Shown piece after piece: positions 1 through 8,530 of a stretch of 64,000 nucleotides of DNA; within the stretch, counting starts at the first letter, position 1, and the number at the start of each line of letters is the position of its first letter. Under the pieces are notes generated by a model, which saw only the letters and a program-made list of their open reading frames with translations, was not told the origin of the DNA and made no database searches. This stretch comes from Akkermansiaceae bacterium. GTDB lineage: Bacteria; Verrucomicrobiota; Verrucomicrobiia; Verrucomicrobiales; Akkermansiaceae. Location of the stretch: assembly GCA_903827375.1 (NCBI GenBank), contig CAIKHZ010000030.1, forward strand, positions 102,368 to 166,367, in the 5' to 3' direction. The translations under genes were made by a program, and so were the position numbers.

Positions 1-291
1 TGTTTTCATGGTCACACTCACGTGCCGCGGGTTTACACCAAGAGCGACAAGGTTCACGAGGTGCCGGCTGATTCCATCGTCATCGAGAAAAGCGCCAAAT
101 ACTTTATCAACTGCGGTTCAGTAGGCCAACCGCGCGACGGTGACTGGCGCTCCTGTTACGCCATTTACGACAGCGACCATCAGCTCGTGGTATTTCGCCG
201 GGTCGAATATGACATAGCCAAAACCCAGGCAAAAATCCTTGCCGCCGGGTTGCCGCCGATGCTCGCTGAGCGTATCGCCGAAGGCCGCTGA
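1..291 (+). CDS. Metallophosphoesterase (calcineurin-like), C-terminal part
   Basis: The frame is open from the first base, so the gene begins before the window; the visible part is about 96 residues. It opens with HGHTHVPRVY, the GHTH metal-binding block near the end of calcineurin-like metallophosphoesterases, followed by the family-typical INCGSVGQPRDGD segment (GSVGQPR is conserved in the YfcE/diadenosine-tetraphosphatase-like group). The protein is therefore a dinuclear-metal phosphodiesterase or phosphatase of unknown substrate. A GTG at 22 is in frame but lies inside the conserved GHTH motif and is not a plausible start. The gene ends with TGA, and 182 bases without a gene follow before a convergent lipoprotein gene. 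Confidence 0.85.
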   Translation, partial: CFHGHTHVPRVYTKSDKVHEVPADSIVIEKSAKYFINCGSVGQPRDGDWRSCYAIYDSDHQLVVFRRVEYDIAKTQAKILAAGLPPMLAERIAEGR

Positions 292-473
292 GGCGTACGA
301 GCATGGCGAGAGCCATCAGCCCCCCCAGCCTCGACCTTATTTTTGCCAGGGGGTGAGGTAAACCCATTTGGAAGAAAGAAAACTGGCAGGATGCCCGCGC
401 CACCGATGGCAACGATAGGAACTTTCCAAGCCAAAACCAGTGGCTGTAGCCATGAATCTGGGACGAAGCTTCG

Positions 474-1187
474 TTAGTGATAGCGATTGTAGATACGTGC
501 CCAAAATGGCGTAAAGCTAACAAGCAGTTTTTCGTACGCAGCCCTTTCCGCTTTTTTACGCGCGCTATCGATCGCGTTGCTACTTCCCCAAGCGATCGTG
601 AGTCCGGAGCGCGAGTCGCCCTCCTCAAGTGCGCCGTAGATATAGCCGGTTTTGGTATCCATCAGGATGGCAGAGGCTGTGGAGTGGATCTTGTATCGCT
701 GATTGGGAGCTAGGCCGAGCGTGAGTGTGGTGAGCGGCGCTATGACATCGTTGTCGCTGAACTCGGTAGCGAGCGTATAAATCAGGATAGCGTCGGCCTG
801 AAGTTTTGCGGCGGCCTCGCGAAGATCCAGGTCTGATGAAAGGGACTTCGGCAGCAACAGACGGTTGAGCGAGACGATGCCCTCGACGCCACGCAGCTTG
901 GAAAGCGCGTCAATGTCTTGTTCCGTCTCGATGTCGCGAGTCGTAACGACACTAAAGGCACCGGAGCCAATCCCCTGCGCCGACTCAGAGCGGTATCCGC
1001 TCTCCTGAACCCGCACGACAGCGATGTTTGCTGGGAACTTGATGGCTGGGCGAGCCACAAATGCCTTCTTGACTCGTGGATCAGTGAAAGTGCTCAGGTC
1101 GGCTTGGCGTCCAGGCGTGACATAACTGGAGCACGAAGCATAGAAAATTGCAGTGAACAGCGAGAGGACGAGGTGCAGCGATTTCAT
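474..1187 (-). CDS. Putative lipoprotein of unknown function
   Basis: This is a 237-residue protein. The first 19 residues form a basic-hydrophobic signal peptide ending in a lipobox-like FYASC, so it is probably lipid-anchored in the envelope. The rest has no motif I recognise with confidence. A VEGIVSLNRLLLP segment and a later AILIYTLATEF beta-rich segment suggest a compact alpha/beta domain, and a KTGYIYG stretch near residue 185 resembles periplasmic lipoproteins in which a stored option is compared with a status value. It is transcribed away from the GH5 gene. A repeated UUCG-loop hairpin lies about 133 bases upstream, in its orientation. The ATG at 1187 is chosen because it precedes the signal peptide directly. 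Confidence 0.75.
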   Translation of the reverse strand: MKSLHLVLSLFTAIFYASCSSYVTPGRQADLSTFTDPRVKKAFVARPAIKFPANIAVVRVQESGYRSESAQGIGSGAFSVVTTRDIETEQDIDALSKLRGVEGIVSLNRLLLPKSLSSDLDLREAAAKLQADAILIYTLATEFSDNDVIAPLTTLTLGLAPNQRYKIHSTASAILMDTKTGYIYGALEEGDSRSGLTIAWGSSNAIDSARKKAERAAYEKLLVSFTPFWARIYNRYH

Positions 1188-1319
1188 AGATTTGTGGATG
1201 CGAAACCTACCCTATACGCGGTGGGGTAGTCCAATTTTGCACGAAGCCTGCGTGATGGTGCATGAATCACAAATGAATTGCGCCGTCTTGACCGGGCGAC
1301 GCGTAGAATGTTTCATTTT

Positions 1320-1350
1320 CGGGATAGGAGCATCCGACCCGAAGCCCGGA
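1320..1350 (-). repeat. UUCG-loop hairpin element, copy 1
   Basis: This 31-base element matches positions 25359-25389 at 26 of 31 bases. Both copies begin CGGGATAGG and contain CCCGAAG on the plus strand. Read on the minus strand, positions 1350-1333 fold into a 7-bp stem closed by a C(UUCG)G tetraloop, with one G-G mismatch and one G-U pair. In that orientation it lies upstream of the lipoprotein gene that starts at 1187. It may be a 5' leader structure or a REP-like palindrome. Confidence 0.5.
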
Positions 1351-1419
1351 CAACGCCCCCCTCCTTCAAGTGCAAGAAAACTGCCCGAGGCCCCCGTATT
1401 CCAGAGAACCTTTTTCCTC

Positions 1420-3078
1420 ATGACCCGCCCGCTGTTACCGCTGCTCGCACTCACCACGGCGCTCGCCGCCCAGGAACCTGTCCGCCAAGCCGCAGAGGCC
1501 CGCTTGTGGCTGCAAGTGCCCGCCGGACAAGCCCCCTTGGGCGAGTTGCGGATTTCTAACGGAGCCGCCGGTCCTGCCGCGTGGGAGAAGGACCCGGCCC
1601 TGCGCGAGCGGCATAGCGACGTGGTGTTTCCGATCCGCTGGTGGGCCTGGAGCGAGAACAGCATCTCCTTCACCCCGACGCAGGATGGTTCCGTCGAGTT
1701 GATACTCTGCGGCCCATGGGCCCAGGACAAAAACACCACCCTCATCCGCCAGGAAGTCCTCTGGGATGACCTCAGCGCTGAGGGCGCTACCCTCATCAAT
1801 GGCGGCTTCGAGCAAACTGAAAATGGCCTTCCCGTCGGCTGGAAATCCACCTGGTCCGCCTATCCGGATGCCAGTGCATGGCCGCTGGCCCACGCCGCGG
1901 CGCTCACCGGAAAGGGCTTGGCCGCCACCTGGCACAACCGCCCGCTGGCTCAGACACTCCAACTCAAAGCCGGCCGAAAAGTCGTGCTCAAACTCCACGC
2001 CAAAGCCGCCACACCCCCCGGTTTCACCCCGCCGAAGCGCCTCGGCAATGACACCCCGGCGCACCGTGCGCTGGCCGGCATGAAGCGCGGCGTGAACCTC
2101 GGCAACGGTTGGGAGGCCCCACCGGGAAACAACTGGGGCGTCAAATTCACCACCAAAGACATCGAAAACATCTCCGCCGAGGGCTTCGACCACATTCGCG
2201 TACCCGTCGCCTTCCACTTCCACCTCCAACCCACCAATCAGGGCTGGGACCTGTCCCCCACCCTGCTCGCCGATCTCGAACCCGTTCTCCGCCGTGCCCT
2301 CGACAAACACCTCCATGTCTTGCTAGACTGGCATCATTTCAATGATCTAACCACCGATCCAGAGGCCAACAGCAAGCGCTTCATCGGGGGGTGGCAAGCC
2401 ATTGCCCGGCATTTCAAGGACTGGCCGCCGGGCCTGTTTCTCGAGCTTCTCAACGAACCCTGCGACGCCCTCACCACAGAAGTCGCCAATCCTATCTATC
2501 AAAAAACCATTGCCGCCATCCGCGCCATCGACCCCACCCGGATCCTCGTCGTGAGCCCCGGCCGTTGGGGGCAGGTGGGAGAACTCGACAAGCTGCGCCT
2601 GCCGGATGAAGACGCCCGGATCATCGTCACCGTCCATTGCTACGAGCCGTTTTATTTCACCCATCAGGGAGCGAGCTGGGTCGAGTTGCAGGAGCTGCGC
2701 GGCATCGTCTATCCAGGCCCGCCGTCCGTTCCCTATCAACTTCCAAACTCCCTGCGCGAGAAGACCGGGCTGCGTGCCTTCGTGCAGGCCTACAACACCC
2801 TGCCGACCGACCAAAACCCCAGTTCTTCCCGCGTCATCAAGGAAGCCCTCGCCACCGCCAGCGAGTGGTCGGTGTTCTTTGGCAGACCCGTCCACCTCGG
2901 GGAATTCGGCAGCCACAACATCGGTGATGCCGCCAGCCGCGGCCGCTATCTCAAGGATGTTAGAACGCTGGCTGAGGCGAGCAAAATCCCGTGGTCGCTG
3001 TGGGAATGGAAATCGAGTTTCGGTTACTGGGATCCGGTGAAAGACCAACCGCGCTTCCGCAGCAGCCTGATGAAATGA
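1420..3078 (+). CDS. Secreted glycoside hydrolase family 5 (cellulase-like)
   Basis: This 552-residue protein starts with a signal peptide (MTRPLLPLLALTTALAAQ). Residues about 20-200 form a beta-rich N-terminal region with a GGFEQTENGLPVGW segment typical of carbohydrate-binding-like domains in verrucomicrobial and planctomycete hydrolases. The GH5 TIM barrel begins near residue 220 (MKRGVNLGNGWE). The acid/base glutamate is in LLNEP (E346) and the nucleophile in HLGEFG (E495); the RVPVAFHF and LLDWHHF blocks also fit. It probably cleaves a beta-1,4-linked glucan or mannan outside the cytoplasm. The frame extends upstream to 1153, but that part is low-complexity and shares DNA with the divergent promoter region, so the ATG before the signal peptide is preferred. 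Confidence 0.9.
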   Translation: MTRPLLPLLALTTALAAQEPVRQAAEARLWLQVPAGQAPLGELRISNGAAGPAAWEKDPALRERHSDVVFPIRWWAWSENSISFTPTQDGSVELILCGPWAQDKNTTLIRQEVLWDDLSAEGATLINGGFEQTENGLPVGWKSTWSAYPDASAWPLAHAAALTGKGLAATWHNRPLAQTLQLKAGRKVVLKLHAKAATPPGFTPPKRLGNDTPAHRALAGMKRGVNLGNGWEAPPGNNWGVKFTTKDIENISAEGFDHIRVPVAFHFHLQPTNQGWDLSPTLLADLEPVLRRALDKHLHVLLDWHHFNDLTTDPEANSKRFIGGWQAIARHFKDWPPGLFLELLNEPCDALTTEVANPIYQKTIAAIRAIDPTRILVVSPGRWGQVGELDKLRLPDEDARIIVTVHCYEPFYFTHQGASWVELQELRGIVYPGPPSVPYQLPNSLREKTGLRAFVQAYNTLPTDQNPSSSRVIKEALATASEWSVFFGRPVHLGEFGSHNIGDAASRGRYLKDVRTLAEASKIPWSLWEWKSSFGYWDPVKDQPRFRSSLMK

Positions 3079-3157
3079 ATCCCACCAGAGCTTGGCCGGA
3101 GCTTGGCTCGGAGCTTGGTTCTTGCCAGAGCAGGCCGGATGTGGCTGACTTTTCGGC

Positions 3158-3970
3158 GTGAGAAATTACCTAGATTTGCTGCGGGAGGTGCTGGAAAACG
3201 GCGAATTGCGCGACGACCGCACGGGCACCGGCACGCTAGCGGTTTTCGGACGGCAGGTGCGCTACGACTTGCGAAATGGTTTCCCCTGCCTCACCACGAA
3301 GAAGTTGCACCTGCGCTCTATCATCTATGAATTGTTGTGGATGCTGCGCGGTGACACAAACACCGGCTTTCTCAAGGACAACGGCGTGAGCATCTGGAAT
3401 GAATGGGCCGACTCGGAGGGCGAACTCGGCCCGGTCTATGGCAAACAGTGGCGGGCCTGGCCCACGCCGGATGGTCGCAGCATTGATCAGATCCACCTGC
3501 TCATCGATGAGTTGCGCGGAGATCCGTATTCGCGGCGCCACATTGTGTCGGCCTGGAACGTCGGCCAGATCCACCAGATGGCGCTGCCGCCCTGCCACTT
3601 GCTGTTTCAGTTTTTTGTACACGCGCCTCGCGACGGCAAGCGCGCTGGGTTGTCATGCCAACTCTATCAACGCAGCGCTGATTTATTTCTAGGGGTACCC
3701 TTCAACATTGCCTCGTATGCCCTGCTCACCCGGATGATTGCCCACGTTTGCGATTACGAAGCGCGCGACTTTATCCACACCTTTGGCGACGTCCACATCT
3801 ACGCCAACCATTTGGAGCAAGCGCACCTTCAATTGACGCGCGATGCCAAACCACTGCCCTCGCTGTGGCTCAATCCCAAGGTCAGTGATATTGACGCCTT
3901 CACCTTCGAGGATATCCGACTCGATCATTACGACCCCCACCCAGCGATCAAGGCTGACGTGTCGGTCTAA
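3158..3970 (+). CDS. thyA: Thymidylate synthase
   Basis: This 270-residue protein converts dUMP to dTMP using methylene-tetrahydrofolate and releases dihydrofolate. It has the full ThyA signature: DRTGTGT near residue 21, the catalytic cysteine C146 in [11 protein letters not shown] (same position as in E. coli), the [19 protein letters not shown] block with the catalytic and dUMP-binding residues, and [12 protein letters not shown]. The length is close to the usual 264. The start is a GTG at 3158 that directly precedes the conserved N-terminal NYLDLL; no Shine-Dalgarno sequence is visible. folA begins 8 bases downstream, so the two genes that produce and recycle dihydrofolate are almost certainly cotranscribed. 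Confidence 0.98.
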   Translation: MRNYLDLLREVLENGELRDDRTGTGTLAVFGRQVRYDLRNGFPCLTTKKLHLRSIIYELLWMLRGDTNTGFLKDNGVSIWNEWADSEGELGPVYGKQWRAWPTPDGRSIDQIHLLIDELRGDPYSRRHIVSAWNVGQIHQMALPPCHLLFQFFVHAPRDGKRAGLSCQLYQRSADLFLGVPFNIASYALLTRMIAHVCDYEARDFIHTFGDVHIYANHLEQAHLQLTRDAKPLPSLWLNPKVSDIDAFTFEDIRLDHYDPHPAIKADVSV

Positions 3971-3978
3971 GCAAAACC

Positions 3979-4446
3979 ATGAAATTGCATCTCACGGCAA
4001 TCGTGGCGATGACCCCGCAGCGGGTCATCGGACGCAACGGGAAACTGCCCTGGCACCTGCCTGATGATCTGGCGTTTTTTAAACGCAGCACGTCCGGACA
4101 CCCGATCGTGATGGGCCGCAAAACCTACCAATCGCTGGGGCGGCCACTGCCCAAACGCCGCAACATCGTGCTGACCCGGGATTCTAACTGGTCTGCAGCA
4201 GGCGTGGAGGTGCTCCATGCGCCGGCGGGTCTGGCAGAGCTGCCCGGCTTGGACGAACCGGTGTTTATCATCGGCGGGGCTGAGATCTATCAAGCATTTC
4301 TGCCGCTGCTGGATGATTTGCTAATCAGTCATCTGGTGGAAAATCACACTGGCGACACGTGGTTTCCCGAGTTTGAGGCGGCTTTCCCCAACTCTGAAAT
4401 CGTCGAATCCCACCCCACCTTCGTCGTACGCCGATGGTGGCGTTAG
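3979..4446 (+). CDS. folA: Dihydrofolate reductase
   Basis: This 155-residue enzyme reduces dihydrofolate to tetrahydrofolate with NADPH, recycling the product of the ThyA reaction encoded just upstream. Conserved elements are VIGRNGKLPWHLPDDLAFFK (folate site with the active-site aspartate), GRKTYQSLGRPLPKR (NADPH binding), and FIIGGAEIYQAFLP. The length is normal for chromosomal DHFR. Its TAG stop (4444-4446) overlaps the TAA stop of convergent ribD (4443-4445 on the other strand), so the two genes meet tail to tail with no spacer and no room for a terminator. Confidence 0.97.
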   Translation: MKLHLTAIVAMTPQRVIGRNGKLPWHLPDDLAFFKRSTSGHPIVMGRKTYQSLGRPLPKRRNIVLTRDSNWSAAGVEVLHAPAGLAELPGLDEPVFIIGGAEIYQAFLPLLDDLLISHLVENHTGDTWFPEFEAAFPNSEIVESHPTFVVRRWWR

Positions 4447-5486
4447 TTTCGAATGAGGCCGCGCAGACACAGGTCGTCATCGAGGTGGCGGACGCTCAGA
4501 CCGGTTAGTTCGAGCGACGCGGGGAAATGTGCGGTGGCCAGTGCAGGCACTCCGCCGCCGCAGAGCCGCGGTGCCAGATAGATGACGACCTCATCGACCA
4601 GTCCTGCCTCAAGCAGGGCTGCGGAAAACCGGCCGCCGGCCTCCACCAGCACGCTGAGTACGCCTTGTTCGCTGGCGAGGGCACGCAACATTTCTGATAG
4701 ATCGGTGCCTGGCCGGATCAGCGTGCGATCGCGCCAGGCGTCGGTGAACAAGGGCGCATCCAAGGGCAGTGATGTGGGGTGATTGGTGACGACGACGCGC
4801 CACGGTTGGAGGCGGCCATCCAACAAACCGGGCAGGCGAAGGGTGAGTGCGGGTTTGTCGCGGCGGACAGTTTCGCCGCTTGTGAGGATGGCGTCAACTG
4901 AAGCGCGGAGGTGTTGGACGTCGGCCCTGGCGGATTCGCCGGTGAGCCACTGGCCTTCGCCGGGCGGGCGGGTGATGCGCCCATCCAAGCTCATGGCGGT
5001 TTTCCAAATCAGCCAAGGCAGGCCGCAACCACTGACCTTGAAAAACGGACGGAGCAAGGCGGCGGCAGACTCGGCGCACACGCCGGAGCTCACCTCGATG
5101 CCAGCGGAGCGCAAGATTGCATCAGCGCGGCCGACGTGAAGCGGGTTGTCATCGGTGCAGGCGTAAACGACGCGGCCGATCCCTGCTGTGATGAGCGCCT
5201 CTGTGCAGGGCGGCGTGCGGCCATGGGTCGAGCACGGTTCGAGGGTGATGTAGGCCGTTGCTCCCCTCACCGCCCCTGCACCATGGGCCGCAACGGCAGC
5301 GGCCAGTGCCTCGCGCTCCGCATGGGGCTGGCCAGCGGCCCGGTGCCAACCGCTGCCCAGAGGTTGGCCATTTTTGACGATGAGAGCGCCAACCGGCGGA
5401 TTGGGAGCCGTGCGCCCGACCCCCTTGGCGGCTTCGGCGAGCGCCAGGGTCATCCAAAAAGTATCATCTGCGCTGCTTGGAATCAC
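4443..5486 (-). CDS. ribD: Riboflavin biosynthesis deaminase/reductase RibD
   Basis: This 347-residue bifunctional protein carries out the second and third steps of riboflavin synthesis. The N-terminal deaminase has TAPNPPVGALIV, the zinc ligands in HAERE and PCSTHGRTPPC, and the C-terminal reductase has KTAMSLDGRI, the TGESARADVQHLRA block and LVEAGGR. The frame is open to 5660, but the sequence before residue 59 of that frame has no homology and overlaps the fabF promoter side. The GTG at 5486 places SSADDTFWMTLAL at the normal start of the deaminase; the ATG at 5453 is a second possibility. I saw no FMN riboswitch upstream. The gene is divergent from fabF and convergent with folA. Confidence 0.95.
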   Translation of the reverse strand: MIPSSADDTFWMTLALAEAAKGVGRTAPNPPVGALIVKNGQPLGSGWHRAAGQPHAEREALAAAVAAHGAGAVRGATAYITLEPCSTHGRTPPCTEALITAGIGRVVYACTDDNPLHVGRADAILRSAGIEVSSGVCAESAAALLRPFFKVSGCGLPWLIWKTAMSLDGRITRPPGEGQWLTGESARADVQHLRASVDAILTSGETVRRDKPALTLRLPGLLDGRLQPWRVVVTNHPTSLPLDAPLFTDAWRDRTLIRPGTDLSEMLRALASEQGVLSVLVEAGGRFSAALLEAGLVDEVVIYLAPRLCGGGVPALATAHFPASLELTGLSVRHLDDDLCLRGLIRN

Positions 5487-5600
5487 TCCCGCAGGGTTGC
5501 GTAAAATCCCGGTGCCGACAAGCAGGCATCCCCGAAATAACAGCAATCTCGCAAAAATATCAGGCCTCCAATGCAGCAAATAGGGCCTGTACCGGCACCG

Positions 5601-5624
5601 ATCAGGGCTCGCAGGCCCCCTGAT
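5601..5624. promoter_or_regulatory. Perfect 7-bp inverted repeat between ribD and fabF
   Basis: ATCAGGG at 5601-5607 and CCCTGAT at 5618-5624 form a perfect 7-bp inverted repeat with a 10-base loop. It lies in the 259-base divergent spacer between ribD and fabF. There is no T run, so a terminator is unlikely. It could be an operator or a leader hairpin; nothing in the sequence decides which. Confidence 0.3.
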
Positions 5625-5745
5625 TGTGGGCAAAATGAGAAATTTTCGGCCAATTTTCACAGAAAATCTTCCAACAGGTGAATCAATGCCGGAACTTGCT
5701 TGCGTCGCTTCGCTGGATCAGCCAACTTTCGTCGGACACAATCTT

Positions 5746-6993
5746 ATGAACGAACGACGCGTGGTCATCACCGGCATTGGCTGCCTTTCTCCCCTCGGCA
5801 ACGACTTGGCTTCCACTTGGGATGGCCTCAAGAATGGCCGCAGCGGGATAGCGCGGATCACCCAATTGGATCTGAGCCCTTACGACTGCAAGATCGGTGG
5901 TGAGGTGAAGGGGTTTTCCGCAGACGAATACTTCAACGTGGCCAAGGATGCGAGACGGGCTGATCGCTACGTCCAATTCGCAGTGGCGGCCTCCAAAATG
6001 GCGATGCAAGATTCAGGGGTGGACGTTTCAAAAATGAATCCGCGGCGATTCGGCGTGATGGTCGGCAGTGGCATTGGTGGCCTAGCCACCTTGGAGCGGG
6101 AACACGCCGTGCTCATGGCCAAGGGGCCCAAACGGGTGTCGCCGTTCACCATTCCGATGATGATTTCCAATATTGCCAGCGGGATTATTTCGATCGAACA
6201 CGGGTTGCTCGGACCAAACATGTGCATCGTCACTGCCTGCGCCACCTCCAATCACAACATCGGTGAGGCATGGCGCATCATCAAGTTTGGCGACGCCGAC
6301 GCGTTTTTGTGCGGCGGCGCAGAGGCGACCATCCTCGGGATGGGCTTGGCGGGTTTCGGCAACATGAAAGCGCTGAGCACCCGCAACGATGAGCCTGAAC
6401 GCGCCTGTCGCCCGTTTGACAAGGGTCGCGATGGGTTTGTCATGGGCGAAGGTGCCGGCATCTTCGTCATCGAGGAATTGGAACACGCCCGCAAACGCGG
6501 CGCAAAAATCTATGCCGAACTCATCGGCTACGGCATCAGCGCTGATGCTTATCACCTCAGCGCCCCGTCACCCGATGGCAGCGGCCCTGCCTACGCCATC
6601 AAAATGGCCCTCGACCACGGCAAGGTCAATCCCGAGCAAGTCGATTACCTCAACGCCCACGCCACTTCCACGGGTCTGGGCGACATCGCCGAAACCAAGG
6701 CGATCAAGCTGGCCTTCGGTGACTATGCCAACAACGGCCTGATGGTGAGCTCGACGAAGTCGATGACCGGCCACATGTTAGGTGCCGCAGGTGGCATTGA
6801 GTTGATTGCCAGCGTGATGGCGATTCATGACGGGGTGATTCCGCCGACGATCAATCTGGAGAACCAGGATCCTGAGTGTGACTTGGACTGCGTGCCCAAC
6901 GTGGCCCGCGAGGTGCCAGTAAAAGTGGCCATCAGCAACAGCTTCGGTTTTGGCGGCCACAACGCGTCGGTGCTGGTGCGCCGTTTCGAGTAA
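5746..6993 (+). CDS. fabF: 3-oxoacyl-[acyl-carrier-protein] synthase II
   Basis: This 415-residue condensing enzyme elongates acyl-ACP with malonyl-ACP in cytoplasmic fatty acid synthesis. The catalytic triad is complete: C165 in IVTACATSNHN, H305 in NAHATSTGLGD and H343 in KSMTGHMLGAAGG. The C-terminal NSFGFGGHNASVL block is typical of FabF. The frame is open to 5626, but MNERRVVITGIGCLSPLG at 5746 is the normal N terminus, so the extra 40 residues are rejected. A hotdog thioesterase starts 7 bases downstream. An acyl carrier protein gene often precedes fabF but is not present here. Confidence 0.97.
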   Translation: MNERRVVITGIGCLSPLGNDLASTWDGLKNGRSGIARITQLDLSPYDCKIGGEVKGFSADEYFNVAKDARRADRYVQFAVAASKMAMQDSGVDVSKMNPRRFGVMVGSGIGGLATLEREHAVLMAKGPKRVSPFTIPMMISNIASGIISIEHGLLGPNMCIVTACATSNHNIGEAWRIIKFGDADAFLCGGAEATILGMGLAGFGNMKALSTRNDEPERACRPFDKGRDGFVMGEGAGIFVIEELEHARKRGAKIYAELIGYGISADAYHLSAPSPDGSGPAYAIKMALDHGKVNPEQVDYLNAHATSTGLGDIAETKAIKLAFGDYANNGLMVSSTKSMTGHMLGAAGGIELIASVMAIHDGVIPPTINLENQDPECDLDCVPNVAREVPVKVAISNSFGFGGHNASVLVRRFE

Positions 6994-7000
6994 GCCAGTC

Positions 7001-7399
7001 ATGGAACATCCGCTCTATCGTCACGTCGGCGAGGTCTCCTTCCGTGACACCGACGCGAGCGGCTGGATGCATTTCCCCAATATCTTCCAGTACGTGGAAC
7101 TCGCCGAACACGCGTTTTTGCGCTCGCGGGGATTGCTTGTTTTTGATAGAAGCCAGGGTGGCTGGCCGCGGGTGAAGGTGAGTTGTGAGTTCAAGCGGCC
7201 CTTGCTGTGCGGCGATTCGATCGAAGTGCACCTGGCTATCGCAGCGGTCGGCACATCCTCGGTCACTTGGAATTTCGAAGTCATCCGCACCGATGAGCTC
7301 GCCGCAGTCGGCAGCATCACGACCGTGCGGGTCAATCACCAGGGCCGGCCCCAGCCACTCGATGACCGCGAGCGAGTGGAACTGGAGCCCGGACTTTAA
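7001..7399 (+). CDS. Acyl-CoA thioesterase, hotdog fold (YbgC/4-HBT type)
   Basis: This 132-residue single-domain protein has the 4-hydroxybenzoyl-CoA thioesterase signature: FRDTDASGWMHFPNIFQYVELAEHAFLRS, with the catalytic aspartate and the long central helix, followed by beta strands including VSCEFKRPLLCGDSIEVHL. It should hydrolyse an acyl-CoA or acyl-ACP thioester in the cytoplasm; the substrate cannot be read from sequence. It lies 7 bases after fabF, which favours a role connected with fatty acid or phospholipid synthesis. The frame is open from 6950 inside fabF, but homology starts at the ATG at 7001. Confidence 0.9.
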   Translation: MEHPLYRHVGEVSFRDTDASGWMHFPNIFQYVELAEHAFLRSRGLLVFDRSQGGWPRVKVSCEFKRPLLCGDSIEVHLAIAAVGTSSVTWNFEVIRTDELAAVGSITTVRVNHQGRPQPLDDRERVELEPGL

Positions 7400-7439
7400 C
7401 CCCTGAATCGGTTAACCCGCACGCCATCATCCCCCTCTC

Positions 7440-8156
7440 ATGGACGTTTCATCCGAGATTTCAGGCCGCATTGTGATCGTGCCTACCCCCATTGGCAATC
7501 TGGGCGACATCACGCTGCGGGCGCTGGAAACCCTCCGCAGCGCCGACCGCATCGCCTGTGAAGACACCCGCCATTCCGCCCCACTGCTGGCCCACCACGG
7601 CATCTCCGGCAAAACGCTGGTTTCCCTCCACGAGCACAACGAGGCCCGGCGCGCGCCCGACTTGATCGCCGCCGCCCGTGCCGGGGAAACCATCGCAGTC
7701 ATCAGTGATGCCGGCATGCCCGGCATTTCGGATCCGGGCTACCGGCTCATCCAAGGTTGCATCGATTCCGCCACGCCCTTCGAGGTGTTGCCCGGACCCT
7801 CGGCGGTCATCACCGCCCTCATCGGCTCGGGCTTTCCCTGCCACGCCTTTCGCTTCGGCGGCTTCCTCTCCGTGAAATCCGGCAAACGCCGCACCTCCCT
7901 CACTGCTGCCCTCGCCTCAGGCGAAACCGCCATCTTCTTCGAGTCCCCACACCGCATCTTGTCAACCTTGGCTATCCTTGCCGAAATTGACCCCGCAGCC
8001 CGTACCTGTGTCGCCCGCGAGCTAACAAAAAAGTTCGAAACCTATCACCGCGGCAGTGCTGCCGAGGTGCTCGCCCATTTTCAGGCGCGCCCGCCCAAGG
8101 GCGAAATCGTGCTGCTGGTGCATGGTGCCAGCGACCCGAAAGAAGAATCAGAGTGA
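7440..8156 (+). CDS. rsmI: 16S rRNA 2'-O-methyltransferase RsmI (short form)
   Basis: This 238-residue protein belongs to the tetrapyrrole methylase superfamily and methylates the 2'-hydroxyl of C1402 of 16S rRNA using S-adenosylmethionine. The diagnostic blocks are PTPIGNLGDITLRALETL, ACEDTRHSAPLL, LHEHNE, VISDAGMPGISDPGYRL and LPGPSAVITALIGSG, followed by SPHRIL. It is clearly shorter than the usual 280-290 residues; the C-terminal helix-turn-helix-like domain of longer RsmI proteins is absent and the protein ends soon after KGEIVLLVHG. No shifted continuation is apparent, so this is probably a natural short form. The ATG at 7440 is preceded by a C-rich leader without Shine-Dalgarno. Confidence 0.95.
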   Translation: MDVSSEISGRIVIVPTPIGNLGDITLRALETLRSADRIACEDTRHSAPLLAHHGISGKTLVSLHEHNEARRAPDLIAAARAGETIAVISDAGMPGISDPGYRLIQGCIDSATPFEVLPGPSAVITALIGSGFPCHAFRFGGFLSVKSGKRRTSLTAALASGETAIFFESPHRILSTLAILAEIDPAARTCVARELTKKFETYHRGSAAEVLAHFQARPPKGEIVLLVHGASDPKEESE

Positions 8157-8530
8157 TTGGCGGCGCTGGGCAATGCTTCGTCCAGCCTCTGAATTCGCCT
8201 TCGATTGCCCGTCAGCCATTCCTCTGTGAGCTTGGGAGCCGATCAATCGACTTTGATTTTGACGAAATTTGCGCGCCAGGCAGTGGGGCCGGGCGAGCAG
8301 GTGGGTGGGCATGCTGATTTGCGGGTTCGCTGATGATGATCTGGATGGATGGCGGGTGGAGTTGACTTTAGTTCTTTAGGAAAAAGGAACCGCCTGTGGC
8401 GGGAGCAGTGACCTTTTCCAGGACCGGGGTCTCTTCGGCAGGGCGGACATGAGGATGAGTGATGCGTGGGGCGCCGTGCTTTGGCGATTGCACTGTGCTG
8501 ATCTCGTGTCAGACTGCCGCCAGCCAACCG
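8157..8530. other. 374-base gap upstream of the Bat operon
   Basis: No convincing gene is visible between rsmI and moxR. On the minus strand a frame ending at 8243 finishes with TAWRANFVKIKVD, which looks like a plausible protein C terminus, but upstream it becomes a shadow of moxR, so it is at most a decayed fragment. A plus-strand extension of the moxR frame to 8459 has no family homology. The segment probably carries the promoter of the Bat operon; I could not pick a convincing -35/-10 pair. Confidence 0.4.

Noticed and set aside
5487..5745. Possible FMN riboswitch upstream of ribD
   Set aside because: The spacer was read on the minus strand; the conserved FMN-aptamer blocks are not present in order, only a simple 7-bp inverted repeat.
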